Source: Granulicella paludicola (lineage in GTDB: Bacteria; Acidobacteriota; Terriglobia; Terriglobales; Acidobacteriaceae). From it: 64,000 bases of DNA. Shown piece by piece: positions 33,591 to 41,718 of the stretch (positions are counted from its first letter, which is position 1; the number at the start of each line of letters is the position of its first letter). A program made the position numbers and the translations under genes. Location: contig NZ_JAGSYC010000026.1 in NCBI RefSeq assembly GCF_025685545.1, positions 434,001-498,000 on the forward strand, read 5' to 3'. A model generated the notes under the pieces. The model did no database searches. It was not told where the DNA came from and was given only the letters and a program-made list of their open reading frames with translations.

Positions 33591-34520
33591 TTAGCTGAGC
33601 GGCGGGTAGACGACGCCGGTGAGTTCTTCGCTGACCCTCCAGAGGCGTTGGCCGACGGCTTCGTCTAGCGCATTGGCGCGGGGTTTGACGACCACGGGTG
33701 CACCCTTCATTTCCATAAAGCCATCCGGGCCGATGTATTCGGCTGGTTTGGCGTTGGGGCTGGTGGCTGCGTAGAGGGTCGGTAATGCGCCGGCTTCGTC
33801 GGACTGGGTGAGGAACTTCGCGAAGGTAAACAGCACGCGAGTCTTGAGGTCGCTGCTGCCGGGGCCATTGGCGACGATGCTGGTCTGCGAGACGCCTGGA
33901 TGCACGGGAATACTGATGAGCGGCGAGCCAATGGCGCGGCGAGCGAGTTCGCGAGCGAAGAGGATGTTGGCAAGCTTGGACTGGTTGTAGGCGGTCCAGG
34001 GCTTGTAGTCCTTCGCGAGCTGCAGATCGTCGAAATGGATTTTGCCGCCGCGATGGGCGAGCGAGGCCACGGTAACGACTCGTGGTGCAGGCGCAGCCAT
34101 GATGGAAGGCAACAAGAGGCCGGTGAGCGCGAAGTGCCCGAGGTGGTTGGTAGCGAACTGTCGCTCGAAGCCTTCGGGTGTGACCTGGCGCGGATTGAGC
34201 GCCATGACGCCAGCGTTGTTGATGAGGATGTCGAGGAAGATGCCGCGCTTGAGGAACTCTGCCGCGAAGCGATGTACGTCGGCAATCGAAGAGACATCGA
34301 GCAACGAAAGCTCTACCTTGGCGCCTGGAAGCTCTTTTTGCAGGCTGCGGATCGCCAGCTCGCCTTTTTCTGCGCTGCGGCAGGCCAGAACGACGTGCGC
34401 GCCGTGGCGGGCAAGCTGCACGGCGGCCTGGTAGCCGATGCCGCTGTTGGCTCCGGTGATGAGAACTTTTTTACCGTCGAGCGCTGGAATTTGCGCTGCG
34501 GTCCACTGCTGTGCTGCCAT
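33591..34520 (-). CDS. Short-chain dehydrogenase/reductase (retinol dehydrogenase-like SDR)
   Basis: NAD(P)-dependent oxidoreductase of 309 residues, cytoplasmic. Classical SDR marks: TGANSGIG cofactor loop (about 22-29), the CRS segment after strand 2, LLDVSS, NNAGVM, ATNHLGHFALT and the active-site YNQSK (Tyr and Lys spaced by three). It resembles retinol dehydrogenase/WW-oxidoreductase-like SDRs in having HPGVSQTSI and a long C-terminal substrate region. The physiological substrate cannot be read from sequence. GGAGG sits 8 bases before the ATG. It converges on the receiver-H1 gene with the heptamer hairpin between them. Confidence 0.88.
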   Translation of the reverse strand: MAAQQWTAAQIPALDGKKVLITGANSGIGYQAAVQLARHGAHVVLACRSAEKGELAIRSLQKELPGAKVELSLLDVSSIADVHRFAAEFLKRGIFLDILINNAGVMALNPRQVTPEGFERQFATNHLGHFALTGLLLPSIMAAPAPRVVTVASLAHRGGKIHFDDLQLAKDYKPWTAYNQSKLANILFARELARRAIGSPLISIPVHPGVSQTSIVANGPGSSDLKTRVLFTFAKFLTQSDEAGALPTLYAATSPNAKPAEYIGPDGFMEMKGAPVVVKPRANALDEAVGQRLWRVSEELTGVVYPPLS

Positions 34521-34858
34521 GGGTACTGCCTCCGTGCGGGTCGAAACTGGCGACCCTGCCTACCAATTGGATACTATCGCTTGGCGAATGGATGGCGTCC
34601 AATGAAATTGTGTAACGAAGTGCGTCTTTTCGTCGTTTTTATCCGTCGTTGCGTATACCGTTGAGTGATTCGTAGTGTTGAATGTCGTAAGGCATAGTTA
34701 CTGGTTTTTGGCTGCATAGGCGGATTTGTAAACAGCCGCTGGCAAAGTTTTGTACTCTACCAGTACAATCACACCGAACGGCCAAGTAATCACAAGGGGT
34801 TAACCGCCAGGTTCTTTGGCCGATGGCGATTCTGTTGAAGGGGAAGGATTTTCCGAAC
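34521..34858. other. Divergent intergenic region with palindrome
   Basis: About 340 bases between the SDR start and the TPR lipoprotein start. It includes a 19-bp palindrome (listed separately). Short open frames show no coding character. Confidence 0.5.
34750..34768. promoter_or_regulatory. Candidate operator palindrome upstream of the TPR lipoprotein
   Basis: ttgtact-ctacc-agtacaa: perfect 7-bp arms, 5-base spacer, about 90 bases before the ATG. The form suits a dimeric repressor; the regulator is unknown. Confidence 0.5.
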
Positions 34859-35680
34859 ATGAAACTTAGCGCACGAATTCCGGCAAGCGCGGCACTTCTG
34901 CTGGTACTGGCGAGCACGGTTGGCTGCACCAAGCTGCGCGCACGCGATCAGCTGGTGAAGGGCGTACAGGCGTTCAAGGCCGGGCAGTATGAACCAGCCG
35001 TAGGCTTCTTCCAGAACTCCATCCAGCTCGATCCCGATTACGATACAGCGAAGCTGTATCTGGCGACGGCGTACAGCTACCAGGTGGTTCCCGGCCTTGA
35101 TACTCCAGACAACTTGAAGGTCGCGCAGAAGGCTCTGGATGGCTTCAACGCCGTGCTGGCGAAGGACCCCAACGACCTGAACGCGCTGAAGCAGGTGGCG
35201 TCGATCCATCGCAACATCAAGCAGTACGACCAGGCAAAGGCCGATGAAGAGAAGATCATCGCTCTTGATCCCAAGGATGCCGAGGCAAACTACACGATTG
35301 GCTCCATCGACTGGAATCTGTCCTACAAGAACGCGACCACGATCCTGGGCGCGAATGGCCTGACCGATGACGGCCAGGGCAATGCCAAGAAGAGCAAGGA
35401 TGTCTGCGCCAAGCTGGTAGCCGCGAACAGCGCGCTGACGGCTGAGGCCCAGAAGTATCTGGAGCAGGCGATCGCGATCGATCCGAACTATGACGCGGCG
35501 ATGGAGTATCTGCAGTTGAACTACCGCCGCAAGGCTGATCAGGATTGCGGCGACGATGCGGCCCGTAAGGCTGACCTGGCTTCTGCGGACGAGTGGGTGC
35601 AGAAGGCTCTGGGCGCTCGCAAGGCGAATGAAGCTGCCAAGGAAAAGAAGGCTGGCGGCGGAATCGACATGAGCAAGTAA
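34859..35680 (+). CDS. TPR-repeat lipoprotein
   Basis: About 273 residues. The ATG at 34859 is preceded by a GGGGAAGG tract and starts a lipoprotein signal (SAALLLVLASTVGC). The mature part carries tetratricopeptide-like helices: VQAFKAGQYEPAVGFFQNSI, then AKLYLATAYSYQV, VLAKDPNDLNALKQVASIHR, EKIIALDPKDAEANYTIGSI, and AIAIDPNYDAAMEYLQLNYR. The C-terminus is Lys/Ala-rich. TPR lipoproteins usually scaffold envelope complexes; the partner here is unknown. It stands alone, with a UUCG-loop terminator downstream and a palindrome upstream. Confidence 0.85.
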   Translation: MKLSARIPASAALLLVLASTVGCTKLRARDQLVKGVQAFKAGQYEPAVGFFQNSIQLDPDYDTAKLYLATAYSYQVVPGLDTPDNLKVAQKALDGFNAVLAKDPNDLNALKQVASIHRNIKQYDQAKADEEKIIALDPKDAEANYTIGSIDWNLSYKNATTILGANGLTDDGQGNAKKSKDVCAKLVAANSALTAEAQKYLEQAIAIDPNYDAAMEYLQLNYRRKADQDCGDDAARKADLASADEWVQKALGARKANEAAKEKKAGGGIDMSK

Positions 35681-35725
35681 ACTGGTACTACTGGCTACAT
35701 TTTTTCCCGGTTGTATTAGCGAGAG

Positions 35726-35747
35726 CGGCCTCCCTTCGGGGAGGCCG
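35726..35747 (+). terminator. UUCG-tetraloop hairpin after the TPR lipoprotein gene
   Basis: cggcctccc-ttcg-gggaggccg, a 9-bp GC-rich stem followed by a partly T-rich stretch (ttgtcg). Confidence 0.75.
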
Positions 35748-35774
35748 TTGTCGTGGGGGGGAGTTTTGTTGAGC

Positions 35775-36194
35775 TTAGAGATTGGGCAGGCCCGCTAGCG
35801 AGATCCTTTCAGCACCGGCCTGCTTGCCAAGGTCGACGACAGAGGCGACCTGTTGATAGCTGAGGTTGCGGTCCGCCTGCACGATAAGCGTGTGATCTTC
35901 CCGCGTGGCGAACATGGATTGAAGGAGCGGCTGTAGCTCTGAAGAGGCCACGACGTGCTGGTTGACGAGGTATTGCGCTGGCAGGCCCGCCATAGGATGG
36001 ACGACCTGCACCGTAACGGGGGGCAGCGCGGTTGCGGTGGTCGCTTTTCCCTGGGGGATGGAGCTGTCGACTCCCTGCTGGTGGCTGGGCACGATGACCA
36101 TAAAGATGATCAGCAGCACGAGAAGGACGTCGATGAGCGGGGTAACGTTGATTTCGGACTGCTGTGACGATGCGGAGTTTGCGCTGAAGGACAT
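35775..36194 (-). CDS. ExbD/TolR-family protein, third copy
   Basis: Inner-membrane Ton/Tol motor subunit, about 139 residues from the ATG at 36194 (GAGGTG 5 bases upstream; the upstream 35 codons in frame are not protein-like). The single N-terminal membrane helix follows SEINVTPLIDVLLVLLIIF and contains the conserved Asp that binds protons. Its N-terminus is almost identical to that of the ExbD at 37429, pointing to duplication. It is separated from the main Ton operon by the BtuF-like gene, so it might serve another TonB or substitute within the same motor. Confidence 0.85.
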   Translation of the reverse strand: MSFSANSASSQQSEINVTPLIDVLLVLLIIFMVIVPSHQQGVDSSIPQGKATTATALPPVTVQVVHPMAGLPAQYLVNQHVVASSELQPLLQSMFATREDHTLIVQADRNLSYQQVASVVDLGKQAGAERISLAGLPNL

Positions 36195-36364
36195 GAGGCA
36201 CCTCGAAGGAAGATCGGTGAGCGAGTGCTCGGTGCTTGCGGTCCGTAGACGTGCGGGATTGAGCTGCGGAGAGAGGGCTGGCGGCGAGTTGTGCAGCACG
36301 AGCGCCGCGGCCCTGATGCTTTAGACACCGTGGGGACTCGGTTTGAGCCTGGGATTGCGGGCCT

Positions 36365-37288
36365 TCAGCCGAGACGGGCGACACTATTGGGCGGTAGATG
36401 GGCGAAGCGGGTGGCCGGATCGGCGGGAAGTTCGAGAATAGCTGCAATGATCTCGAGGCCTGCGGCGAGGCGGGGGCCGGGGCGCGAGAAATAGGCGGAG
36501 CCGTCGACGGCGTAGAGTTCACTATGCTGCACAGCGGGCAGGGTCGCCCACTCCTGCGGGAGCGCGAGCGATTGGAACTGCTCCAGCGTCTGGGCGAGGT
36601 TGTAACCGCACGGCATGAGGATGATGACGTCTGGCTTGGCGGCTGCGATCTCCGGCCAGGTGATGCGGACACTCTTTTCGCCGGGGTGCGCGAGGACGGG
36701 GTCGCCACCGGCGAGCTGGATCATCTCCGGCACCCAGTGGCCGCCGAGGAAAGGCGGATCGAGCCACTCGAGGCACAGGACGCGCTTCGGCGTATTGGAA
36801 CGAGGCGTTGCTTCGCGAACCCGACGGACGCGTGCTCTGAGGCTGCTGGTGAGCGCTATGGCGGCCTTGCTATGGCCGGTGGCGGCTCCCAGCTGCTCTA
36901 TCTCCGCGAAGATAGCTTCAAGCGTGTGGGCGTTGTGGGAGATGATTTGGGGGGCCGAGAGTAGCTGGCTCATGTCGCGGGCCAGCGTCGGGCTGTCGAT
37001 GGCGCAGACGCGGCAGAGGTCTTGCAGAACAACCAGTGTGGGGGAGAGCGACTGGAGACGGTTGTAGTCGACGAAGTAGAGGCTACGGCCTTGGGCGCCT
37101 TCAGCCGAGACGATGCGGTCAATCTCGGCGGGCGTAAGTCCCGGGGGCATATGCGAGAAGACTACCTGCGGTTTGGTGCGGGCTTCGGGTGGGTAGTCGC
37201 ACTCAAAGGTGACCGCGCATACATCATCGCCCGCGCCGATGGCGAAGAGGATCTCGGTGGCAGACGGGAGGAAGGAAGCGATGCGCAT
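36365..37288 (-). CDS. BtuF/FecB-like cobalamin- or iron-binding protein without signal peptide
   Basis: Protein of 307 residues with the helical-backbone substrate-binding fold: RIASFLPSATEILFAIGAGD at the very N-terminus, VVFSHMPPGLTPAEIDRIV, LVVLQDLCRVCAID, then WPEIAAAKPDVIILMPCGYN and a C-terminal LAAGLEIIAAILEL. Such proteins normally deliver vitamin B12 or ferric siderophore to an ABC importer in the periplasm. Here the chain starts directly with the first strand and has no signal peptide or lipobox, and no permease is nearby. Cytoplasmic 'cobalamin-binding' homologues of this kind exist. The position between ExbD genes links it loosely to metal/cobalamin uptake. Confidence 0.8.
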   Translation of the reverse strand: MRIASFLPSATEILFAIGAGDDVCAVTFECDYPPEARTKPQVVFSHMPPGLTPAEIDRIVSAEGAQGRSLYFVDYNRLQSLSPTLVVLQDLCRVCAIDSPTLARDMSQLLSAPQIISHNAHTLEAIFAEIEQLGAATGHSKAAIALTSSLRARVRRVREATPRSNTPKRVLCLEWLDPPFLGGHWVPEMIQLAGGDPVLAHPGEKSVRITWPEIAAAKPDVIILMPCGYNLAQTLEQFQSLALPQEWATLPAVQHSELYAVDGSAYFSRPGPRLAAGLEIIAAILELPADPATRFAHLPPNSVARLG

Positions 37289-37292
37289 AAAT

Positions 37293-37330
37293 GTAGGGAG
37301 TAGGGAGTAGGGGGTAGGGAGTAGGGGTAG
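37293..37330. repeat. Period-7 (heptamer) tandem array, locus B
   Basis: Five consecutive GTAGGGR heptamers. After the hairpin at 37361-37396, reverse-complement heptamers follow (about 37400-37421: ctactcc, ctgtttc, ctactgc). The whole is an inverted pair of arrays between btuF-like and exbD. Confidence 0.72.
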
Positions 37331-37360
37331 ACAAAGCTAAAGCAGTAGAGCGGAGATGAG

Positions 37361-37396
37361 AAAGCCCCACTGCTCGAGTTGACGAGCGGTGGGGCT
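37361..37396 (-). terminator. Hairpin after the Ton operon exbD
   Basis: agccccactgctcg (37363-37376) pairs with cgagcggtggggct (37383-37396), one wobble, 6-base loop, preceded by aaa. It likely ends the tonB-exbB-exbD-exbD transcript. Confidence 0.7.
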
Positions 37397-37428
37397 GTTC
37401 TCTACTCCCTGTTTCCTACTGCCCGTCT

Positions 37429-37863
37429 TTAGTGACCGGCGAGGATTTGAGGAGTCATGATGCCGATGTTCGTGACGTCCGCCTGGTGGCCGAATCCGAT
37501 GACCTCGGCAACCGAGCCGAAGTCGAGACCTGCATCACCTTTGACGAACATAACCTTCTCCTGGCGTGTCTCGAAGATCCGCTGAAGCTCGGGTTCGATG
37601 TCGGCCTTGGCAAAGGTGTTGTCGTTGATCTTGTAGACCGGGAGCGAGCCACCAGCCAATACCTGGACGACGATGGTACGGTCGTTGGGATTGTCCTGCG
37701 ACTTGTTCTTCGGCGGTTGGGGCACCAGCGCCTCGAGACCCTTGGGGGTCGTGGGCACGATGACCATGAAGATGATGAGAAGTACCAGCAGCACGTCGAT
37801 CAACGGGGTAACGTTGATCTCGGAGACCGCTGTATTAGTACCGCCTCCTCCACCCATTCCCAT
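37429..37863 (-). CDS. exbD: ExbD/TolR-family biopolymer transport protein (operon copy 2)
   Basis: Inner-membrane component of the TonB motor, 144 residues. After a Gly/Met-rich start (MGMGGGGGTNTAV) comes SEINVTPLIDVLLVLLIIF with the proton-carrying Asp inside the helix. The periplasmic domain includes KVMFVKGDAGLDFGSVAEVI, the usual ExbD motif. GGGAG lies 8 bases upstream of the ATG. It is the last gene of the TonB-ExbB-ExbD-ExbD unit. Two different ExbD proteins in one operon are common in Bacteroidetes and Acidobacteria and may form a heteromeric ring. Confidence 0.92.
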   Translation of the reverse strand: MGMGGGGGTNTAVSEINVTPLIDVLLVLLIIFMVIVPTTPKGLEALVPQPPKNKSQDNPNDRTIVVQVLAGGSLPVYKINDNTFAKADIEPELQRIFETRQEKVMFVKGDAGLDFGSVAEVIGFGHQADVTNIGIMTPQILAGH

Positions 37864-37950
37864 AACTGTTACTCCCTTCGGCCCTCGCTGGAGCCTGTCC
37901 TATGAAGGACGAATCAGATCTTTGCTTCCGTCACGAATACGTCGAAAGAA

Positions 37951-38385
37951 CTACTTTGCGTTCATATCTGTGAGGAGGTTGAGCTGGCTTACGCCGGCGG
38001 TGCGGATAGCGTCGATGGTGTCCATGACCTTGCCGTAGTTCGCGCGCTGGTCGGCGCGGAGATAGACCGACTTGTCGTCCGACGGGTTGGTCTTCTTGGC
38101 TTCGAGGTCGTTGATCTTGGTGCCAAGATCGCCGAGCGAGGTCTGGTCGCCGCCGAGGAAGGTCTTACCGTCGCGCGTTACGGCGACAGTGATCGCATCT
38201 TCCTTGTTGGCGTTTTCCATCACGGTGGAGGCGCTGACCTGAGGCAGGTCGACGTTCACCTTGTTGTTGAGCATGGGCGTGATGACCATGAAGATGATCA
38301 GGAGCACCAGCATGACGTCCACCATGGGGGTCACGTTGATGTTCGAGTTTACCTTCTTGCCTTCGTCCCGCTTATTGATTCCCAT
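37951..38385 (-). CDS. exbD: ExbD/TolR-family biopolymer transport protein (operon copy 1)
   Basis: Inner-membrane protein of 144 residues. NSNINVTPMVDVMLVLLIIF contains the membrane Asp; VYLRADQRANYGKVMDTIDA is the conserved periplasmic segment. It diverges clearly from the two other ExbD proteins in this window, which resemble each other. CGGAG lies 8 bases before the ATG. It follows exbB after a 139-base spacer that contains a hairpin and a heptamer array, so expression relative to exbB may be tuned. Confidence 0.92.
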   Translation of the reverse strand: MGINKRDEGKKVNSNINVTPMVDVMLVLLIIFMVITPMLNNKVNVDLPQVSASTVMENANKEDAITVAVTRDGKTFLGGDQTSLGDLGTKINDLEAKKTNPSDDKSVYLRADQRANYGKVMDTIDAIRTAGVSQLNLLTDMNAK

Positions 38386-38414
38386 AGCAGTTGACTCCGG
38401 TATGGCTGGCTTTT

Positions 38415-38449
38415 AGCTGCCAGCTCGTAGCTTTGAGCTCGTAGTCGAT
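38415..38449. repeat. Period-7 (heptamer) array, locus C
   Basis: AGCTGCC, AGCTCGT, AGCTTTG, AGCTCGT, AGTCGAT in register between exbB and exbD. The AGCT core is self-complementary. Confidence 0.65.
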
Positions 38450-38471
38450 GCGGCGTTTCTTTGGAGGAGTC

Positions 38472-38497
38472 GCCCCGGCGCGTTGTGCGGCCGGGGC
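38472..38497. terminator. Intercistronic hairpin between exbB and exbD
   Basis: gccccggc (38472-38479) against gccggggc (38490-38497), 10-base loop. There is no T-tract on the minus strand, so it is more likely an mRNA-stability or attenuation element. Confidence 0.5.
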
Positions 38498-38524
38498 TTT
38501 CCAGATGACGCTCGCAAGGGTGGC

Positions 38525-39259
38525 TTAGCGGTGCGACTGCTTGATGAAGTAGTCGACGAGCTCGGACGAGCTGTTGTCCATCTCGACGTCGAACGCTTCA
38601 ACCTTGTTCGTGAAGTAGTTGAAGGTCATAACGGCCGGGATAGCTACGAGCAGACCGAAAGCGGTCGTTACGAGAGCTTCGGAGATACCGCCGGCGACTG
38701 CGCCAATACCGGTTGCCTTGGAGGTGGCGATCTGTTGGAAGGCGTTGAGAATACCGGTTACGGTGCCGAGCAGGCCGATAAAGGGAGCGGTGGAACCGAT
38801 CGTTGCGAGACCGCCGAGGCCCTTCTTGAGCTTCGCGTGAACGATAGCTTCGGTACGCTCGAGAGCGCGCTGCGAGCTCTCAACCTGCTCTGCAGTGATG
38901 GAACCACCCGAACCGAACGAACGGAACTCGGTGAGACCAGCAGTGACGACTTCAGCGAGGTGCGACTTCTTCGAACGGTCGGCAACCTTGATCGCCTCGT
39001 CCAGACGGCCTTCCTTCAGAGCGCCGGCAACCTTGGGAGCGAACTCACGCGACTGCTTGCGGGCTGCCGAGAAGTAGAGGAAGCGGTCGATCATGACGGC
39101 CAACGACCAGATGGACATGATGAACAGGATGATGACGATGACCTTAGCGAAGCCGCCCATGTTGCCCCAGAGCTGAACGGGGCTGAAGCCGACAGCGGGT
39201 GCATCCTGGAACATGGCGAGAGCGTGAGCGGACGAAGTTGCGATGTGAGCGAGAATCAC
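38525..39259 (-). CDS. exbB: MotA/TolQ/ExbB proton-channel family protein
   Basis: Inner-membrane proton channel of the Ton motor, 244 residues, GTG start with AGGAGG 8 bases upstream. Three membrane spans: KVIVIILFIMSIWSLAVMID, then LATIGSTAPFIGLLGTVTGIL (with the conserved Thr) and ALVTTAFGLLVAIPAVMTFN. The cytoplasmic region between spans 1 and 2 is the typical ~100 residues. Second gene of the operon, after tonB. It pairs with the ExbD proteins downstream to energise the two large receptors. Confidence 0.94.
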   Translation of the reverse strand: MILAHIATSSAHALAMFQDAPAVGFSPVQLWGNMGGFAKVIVIILFIMSIWSLAVMIDRFLYFSAARKQSREFAPKVAGALKEGRLDEAIKVADRSKKSHLAEVVTAGLTEFRSFGSGGSITAEQVESSQRALERTEAIVHAKLKKGLGGLATIGSTAPFIGLLGTVTGILNAFQQIATSKATGIGAVAGGISEALVTTAFGLLVAIPAVMTFNYFTNKVEAFDVEMDNSSSELVDYFIKQSHR

Positions 39260-39488
39260 GGAATTCTTTCCTCCTGAATTAGACCTGCGTGAACTGCAAA
39301 GTAGATCGAGTGGTACAAGTGCGACGTTGAATGAAAGAGCCCTGAGCTAGCAGCTCCGCAGTGTCCAGTCCGGATGTCTGACGAATCAGGCAGAGATGGA
39401 ATGACATGCAGGGTACTGAGTGCAGACCACGGCTACTCTCCGCCGGATGCTTTTGAAACCCGCACCCGGGGAGGATAGCAGAGATGGA

Positions 39489-40226
39489 TCAACCGCCGTT
39501 CAGGTTGAAGTTGACGGTGATGGTGGTGTCGACCTCGGTCGGCTCACCGTTGAGGAGATAGGGCTTGTAGCGCCACTGGCGAACCGCGTCGGTGGCAGCG
39601 CCCTTGAGCATGTCAGGACCGCTTACGGCCGAGAGCTGCTGGATGCTGCCGTCCTTGCCGATGATGGCGTGGAGAACGACCGTTCCGCCTACGTGAGCTG
39701 CTTTGGCGATCGGGGGGTACACCGGCGTGGTCTTCGTCAGAATGTTACCTGCGATAACGCCGCCCGAGATGCGGGCCGGACCAGCGGGCTTGGCCTTGAC
39801 GACCACGGGAGCGGCAGTGCCGAGACCCATGCCGCCGAAGACGCCACCTGCGCCGCCACTGCTTCCACCCATAGCGCCCATACCAGCAACGCCAGCGGTC
39901 GGAGGCGGCGGTGCCGCGTCTTCCTTAATCATTTTGATGTCCTTGGGGATCTTGGTGGGCGCGTGCAGGCCCTGATCGATCTCCGAGACGTGGGGGATAA
40001 CCTTCACCGGAGTCGGAGGAGGAGGAGGAGGAGGGGGCGGCGGAGGCGGCGGCGGCGCGGAAAGCGATGCCACCATCATGCCCTTCGGGAGGGCCTCCGG
40101 ATTGATCAACGGATAGATAATCAATGCAGCCAGGATCAGACCATTGAAGCCAAAGGTCGCGATCATCCAGTATCTGGACTTCGACTTGATCCTGCCACCG
40201 GACTCGAGCATCGAATCTTCAAACAT
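39489..40226 (-). CDS. tonB: TonB energy transducer
   Basis: About 245 residues from the ATG at 40226 (GAGG 7 bases upstream; the frame continues 15 codons further up). One N-terminal membrane anchor (WMIATFGFNGLILAALIIYP), a run of 14 consecutive Pro, a Pro/Gly/Ala-rich periplasmic spacer, and the TonB C-terminal domain: GNILTKTTPVYPPIAKAAHV, VVLHAIIGKDGSIQQLSAVS, and AVRQWRYKPYLLNGEPTEVD. It transmits proton-motive energy to outer-membrane receptors. First gene of the Ton operon; 229 bases separate it from exbB. Confidence 0.93.
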   Translation of the reverse strand: MFEDSMLESGGRIKSKSRYWMIATFGFNGLILAALIIYPLINPEALPKGMMVASLSAPPPPPPPPPPPPPPTPVKVIPHVSEIDQGLHAPTKIPKDIKMIKEDAAPPPPTAGVAGMGAMGGSSGGAGGVFGGMGLGTAAPVVVKAKPAGPARISGGVIAGNILTKTTPVYPPIAKAAHVGGTVVLHAIIGKDGSIQQLSAVSGPDMLKGAATDAVRQWRYKPYLLNGEPTEVDTTITVNFNLNGG

Positions 40227-40577
40227 ATGCAACCTCGTTCCCCGTAGGGAATAGCTACCGGCATTAGACACCGCGTGATTCCCAATTGTTCCCGCGAAAC
40301 CCGATCGGATTCAAAAAATCTGAGAGGTTGTTTTGGGTGGAAACCTGTCCGCACCCTCTATGGGGTTTGTACGGCATCCTTGGGCGTCAGCGGCTTGAGG
40401 CTCATCCTACATGAAGACAGTTGATCGTCGTCAAGTGGTGCAGCGCCTTGATTGGATGGCTGTCTAGGCAGGAGCGCGGCCTGCGCGGAGAGATTGCACC
40501 ATAGATGGTGCAATCGCATGGGGCGCGAGGCTCATGAAACCCCGAAGTATGGGATTTCTTTATATGCGAGAAAGTAA
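40227..40577. other. Intergenic region between tonB and secF
   Basis: About 350 bases. It contains a 9-bp hairpin (gattgcacc, 40492-40500, with ggtgcaatc, 40507-40515) and presumably the Ton operon promoter, which I cannot place with confidence. No gene. Confidence 0.5.
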
Positions 40578-40608
40578 GAGCGGCATCCGAAGGCTCGGAT
40601 GCCGCTTG
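40578..40608 (-). terminator. Terminator of the yajC-secD-secF operon
   Basis: agcggcatccga against tcggatgccgct, 4-base loop (aggc), followed on the minus strand by CTTACTTTCTC. It lies about 45 bases past the secF stop at 40653. Confidence 0.8.
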
Positions 40609-40652
40609 TTTGTGTGGAACGCGTGTGGGTAACGCTGAGGATAAAACTGCTC

Positions 40653-41612
40653 TTAGCGACGACCCTTGGCTGCAGGAAGGGCGGCCTGCTTGCCCTTGCT
40701 TGCGCGCCAGTCCTGGTAGGCCACCAGCATGGGTGCGGCGACCGCGATCGACGAGTAGGTTCCGATCAGGATGCCGACCACGAGGGCGAAGGAGAAGCCG
40801 TTGAGGACCTCGCCACCGAAGATGTAGAGGCACAGCACGGTGAGGAAGGTGAGGCCCGAAGCAATGACGGTTCGGCTCAGCGTCTGGTTGATGGAGCGGT
40901 TGACCACGTCGGCAAGCTTTTCGCGCCGGTTGAGCGCGAGGTTCTCGCGGATACGGTCGAAGACGACGATAGTGTCGTTCATCGAGTAGCCGACCAGCGT
41001 GAGGATCGCGGCGATCACGGTGAGGGTGATCTCCTTGTTCGTCAGCGAGAAGAAGCCGATGGTGATGAGCGTGTCGTGGAATACCGCTACGACGGCCGCG
41101 ACGCCATAGATCAGCTCGAAGCGGAACCAGAGGTAGATCAACATGCCAATCAGCGAGTAGATGGTGGCGAGGAAGGCCTGATTCTTGAGCTGCTTGCCTG
41201 CCGTAGGGCCGACGATGTCGACCTGCTGGATGGTGAAGCCGGAGTCATGGTAGCCAGCCTGGAGGGCCTTCTCTACCGCTGTGCGGCCTTGGTCATGCGC
41301 TGCATCGGTGGCCGAGGACTGCGGCAGGGAGACGATCACATCGTCGGCTGCTGCGCCGCCTGCGCCCGAAACGCGCTGGATGGTGGCGCCGTGGACGCCA
41401 GCCTGGTCCATCGCGGTGCGGATGTGGTCTTCGTTGGGCACGGTATCAAAGTGGACGGTGATCTGAGTACCGCCCTTGAAGTCAATGCCCTGCGGGATGC
41501 CGTGCCACGCCAACATGCTGATGACGCCGGCGACGGAGAAGATGAGTGAGAAGCCGAGGAAGTACCACTTCTTCCCAAGCCAGTCGATATTTGAGCTGCG
41601 AAACAGTTCCAC
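40653..41612 (-). CDS. secF: Protein translocase subunit SecF
   Basis: RND-like inner-membrane subunit of SecDF, which pulls exported proteins across using the proton gradient. It has 319 residues and a GTG start with AGAGG upstream. Six membrane spans: the first (WYFLGFSLIFSVAGVISMLA), then the periplasmic P1 domain, and the cluster from LATIYSLIGMLIYLWF on. GYSMNDTIVVFDRIREN is the SecF signature. The C-terminus is basic. It follows secD with a 105-base spacer holding an inverted heptamer array, unusual because secD and secF often nearly touch. Confidence 0.96.
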   Translation of the reverse strand: MELFRSSNIDWLGKKWYFLGFSLIFSVAGVISMLAWHGIPQGIDFKGGTQITVHFDTVPNEDHIRTAMDQAGVHGATIQRVSGAGGAAADDVIVSLPQSSATDAAHDQGRTAVEKALQAGYHDSGFTIQQVDIVGPTAGKQLKNQAFLATIYSLIGMLIYLWFRFELIYGVAAVVAVFHDTLITIGFFSLTNKEITLTVIAAILTLVGYSMNDTIVVFDRIRENLALNRREKLADVVNRSINQTLSRTVIASGLTFLTVLCLYIFGGEVLNGFSFALVVGILIGTYSSIAVAAPMLVAYQDWRASKGKQAALPAAKGRR

Positions 41613-41650
41613 GAGAAACCTCTTGAGGGGTGCGATGGTGCGAATGTTCG

Positions 41651-41718
41651 GAGTTGTCAGTTCTCAGTTGGCAGGAAGTACCTGATCCACTAAGAACTGA
41701 CAACGGAGAACTGACAAC
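41651..41718. repeat. Inverted period-7 (heptamer) array, locus D, between secD and secF
   Basis: GTTGTCA, GTTCTCA, GTTGGCA (41653-41673) face their reverse complements agaactgacaac at 41693-41704 and again at 41707-41718. A 12-bp stem can form with either right-hand copy. Confidence 0.75.

Noticed and set aside
37293-37421. CRISPR array
   Set aside because: Units are seven bases with no spacers and no cas genes nearby.
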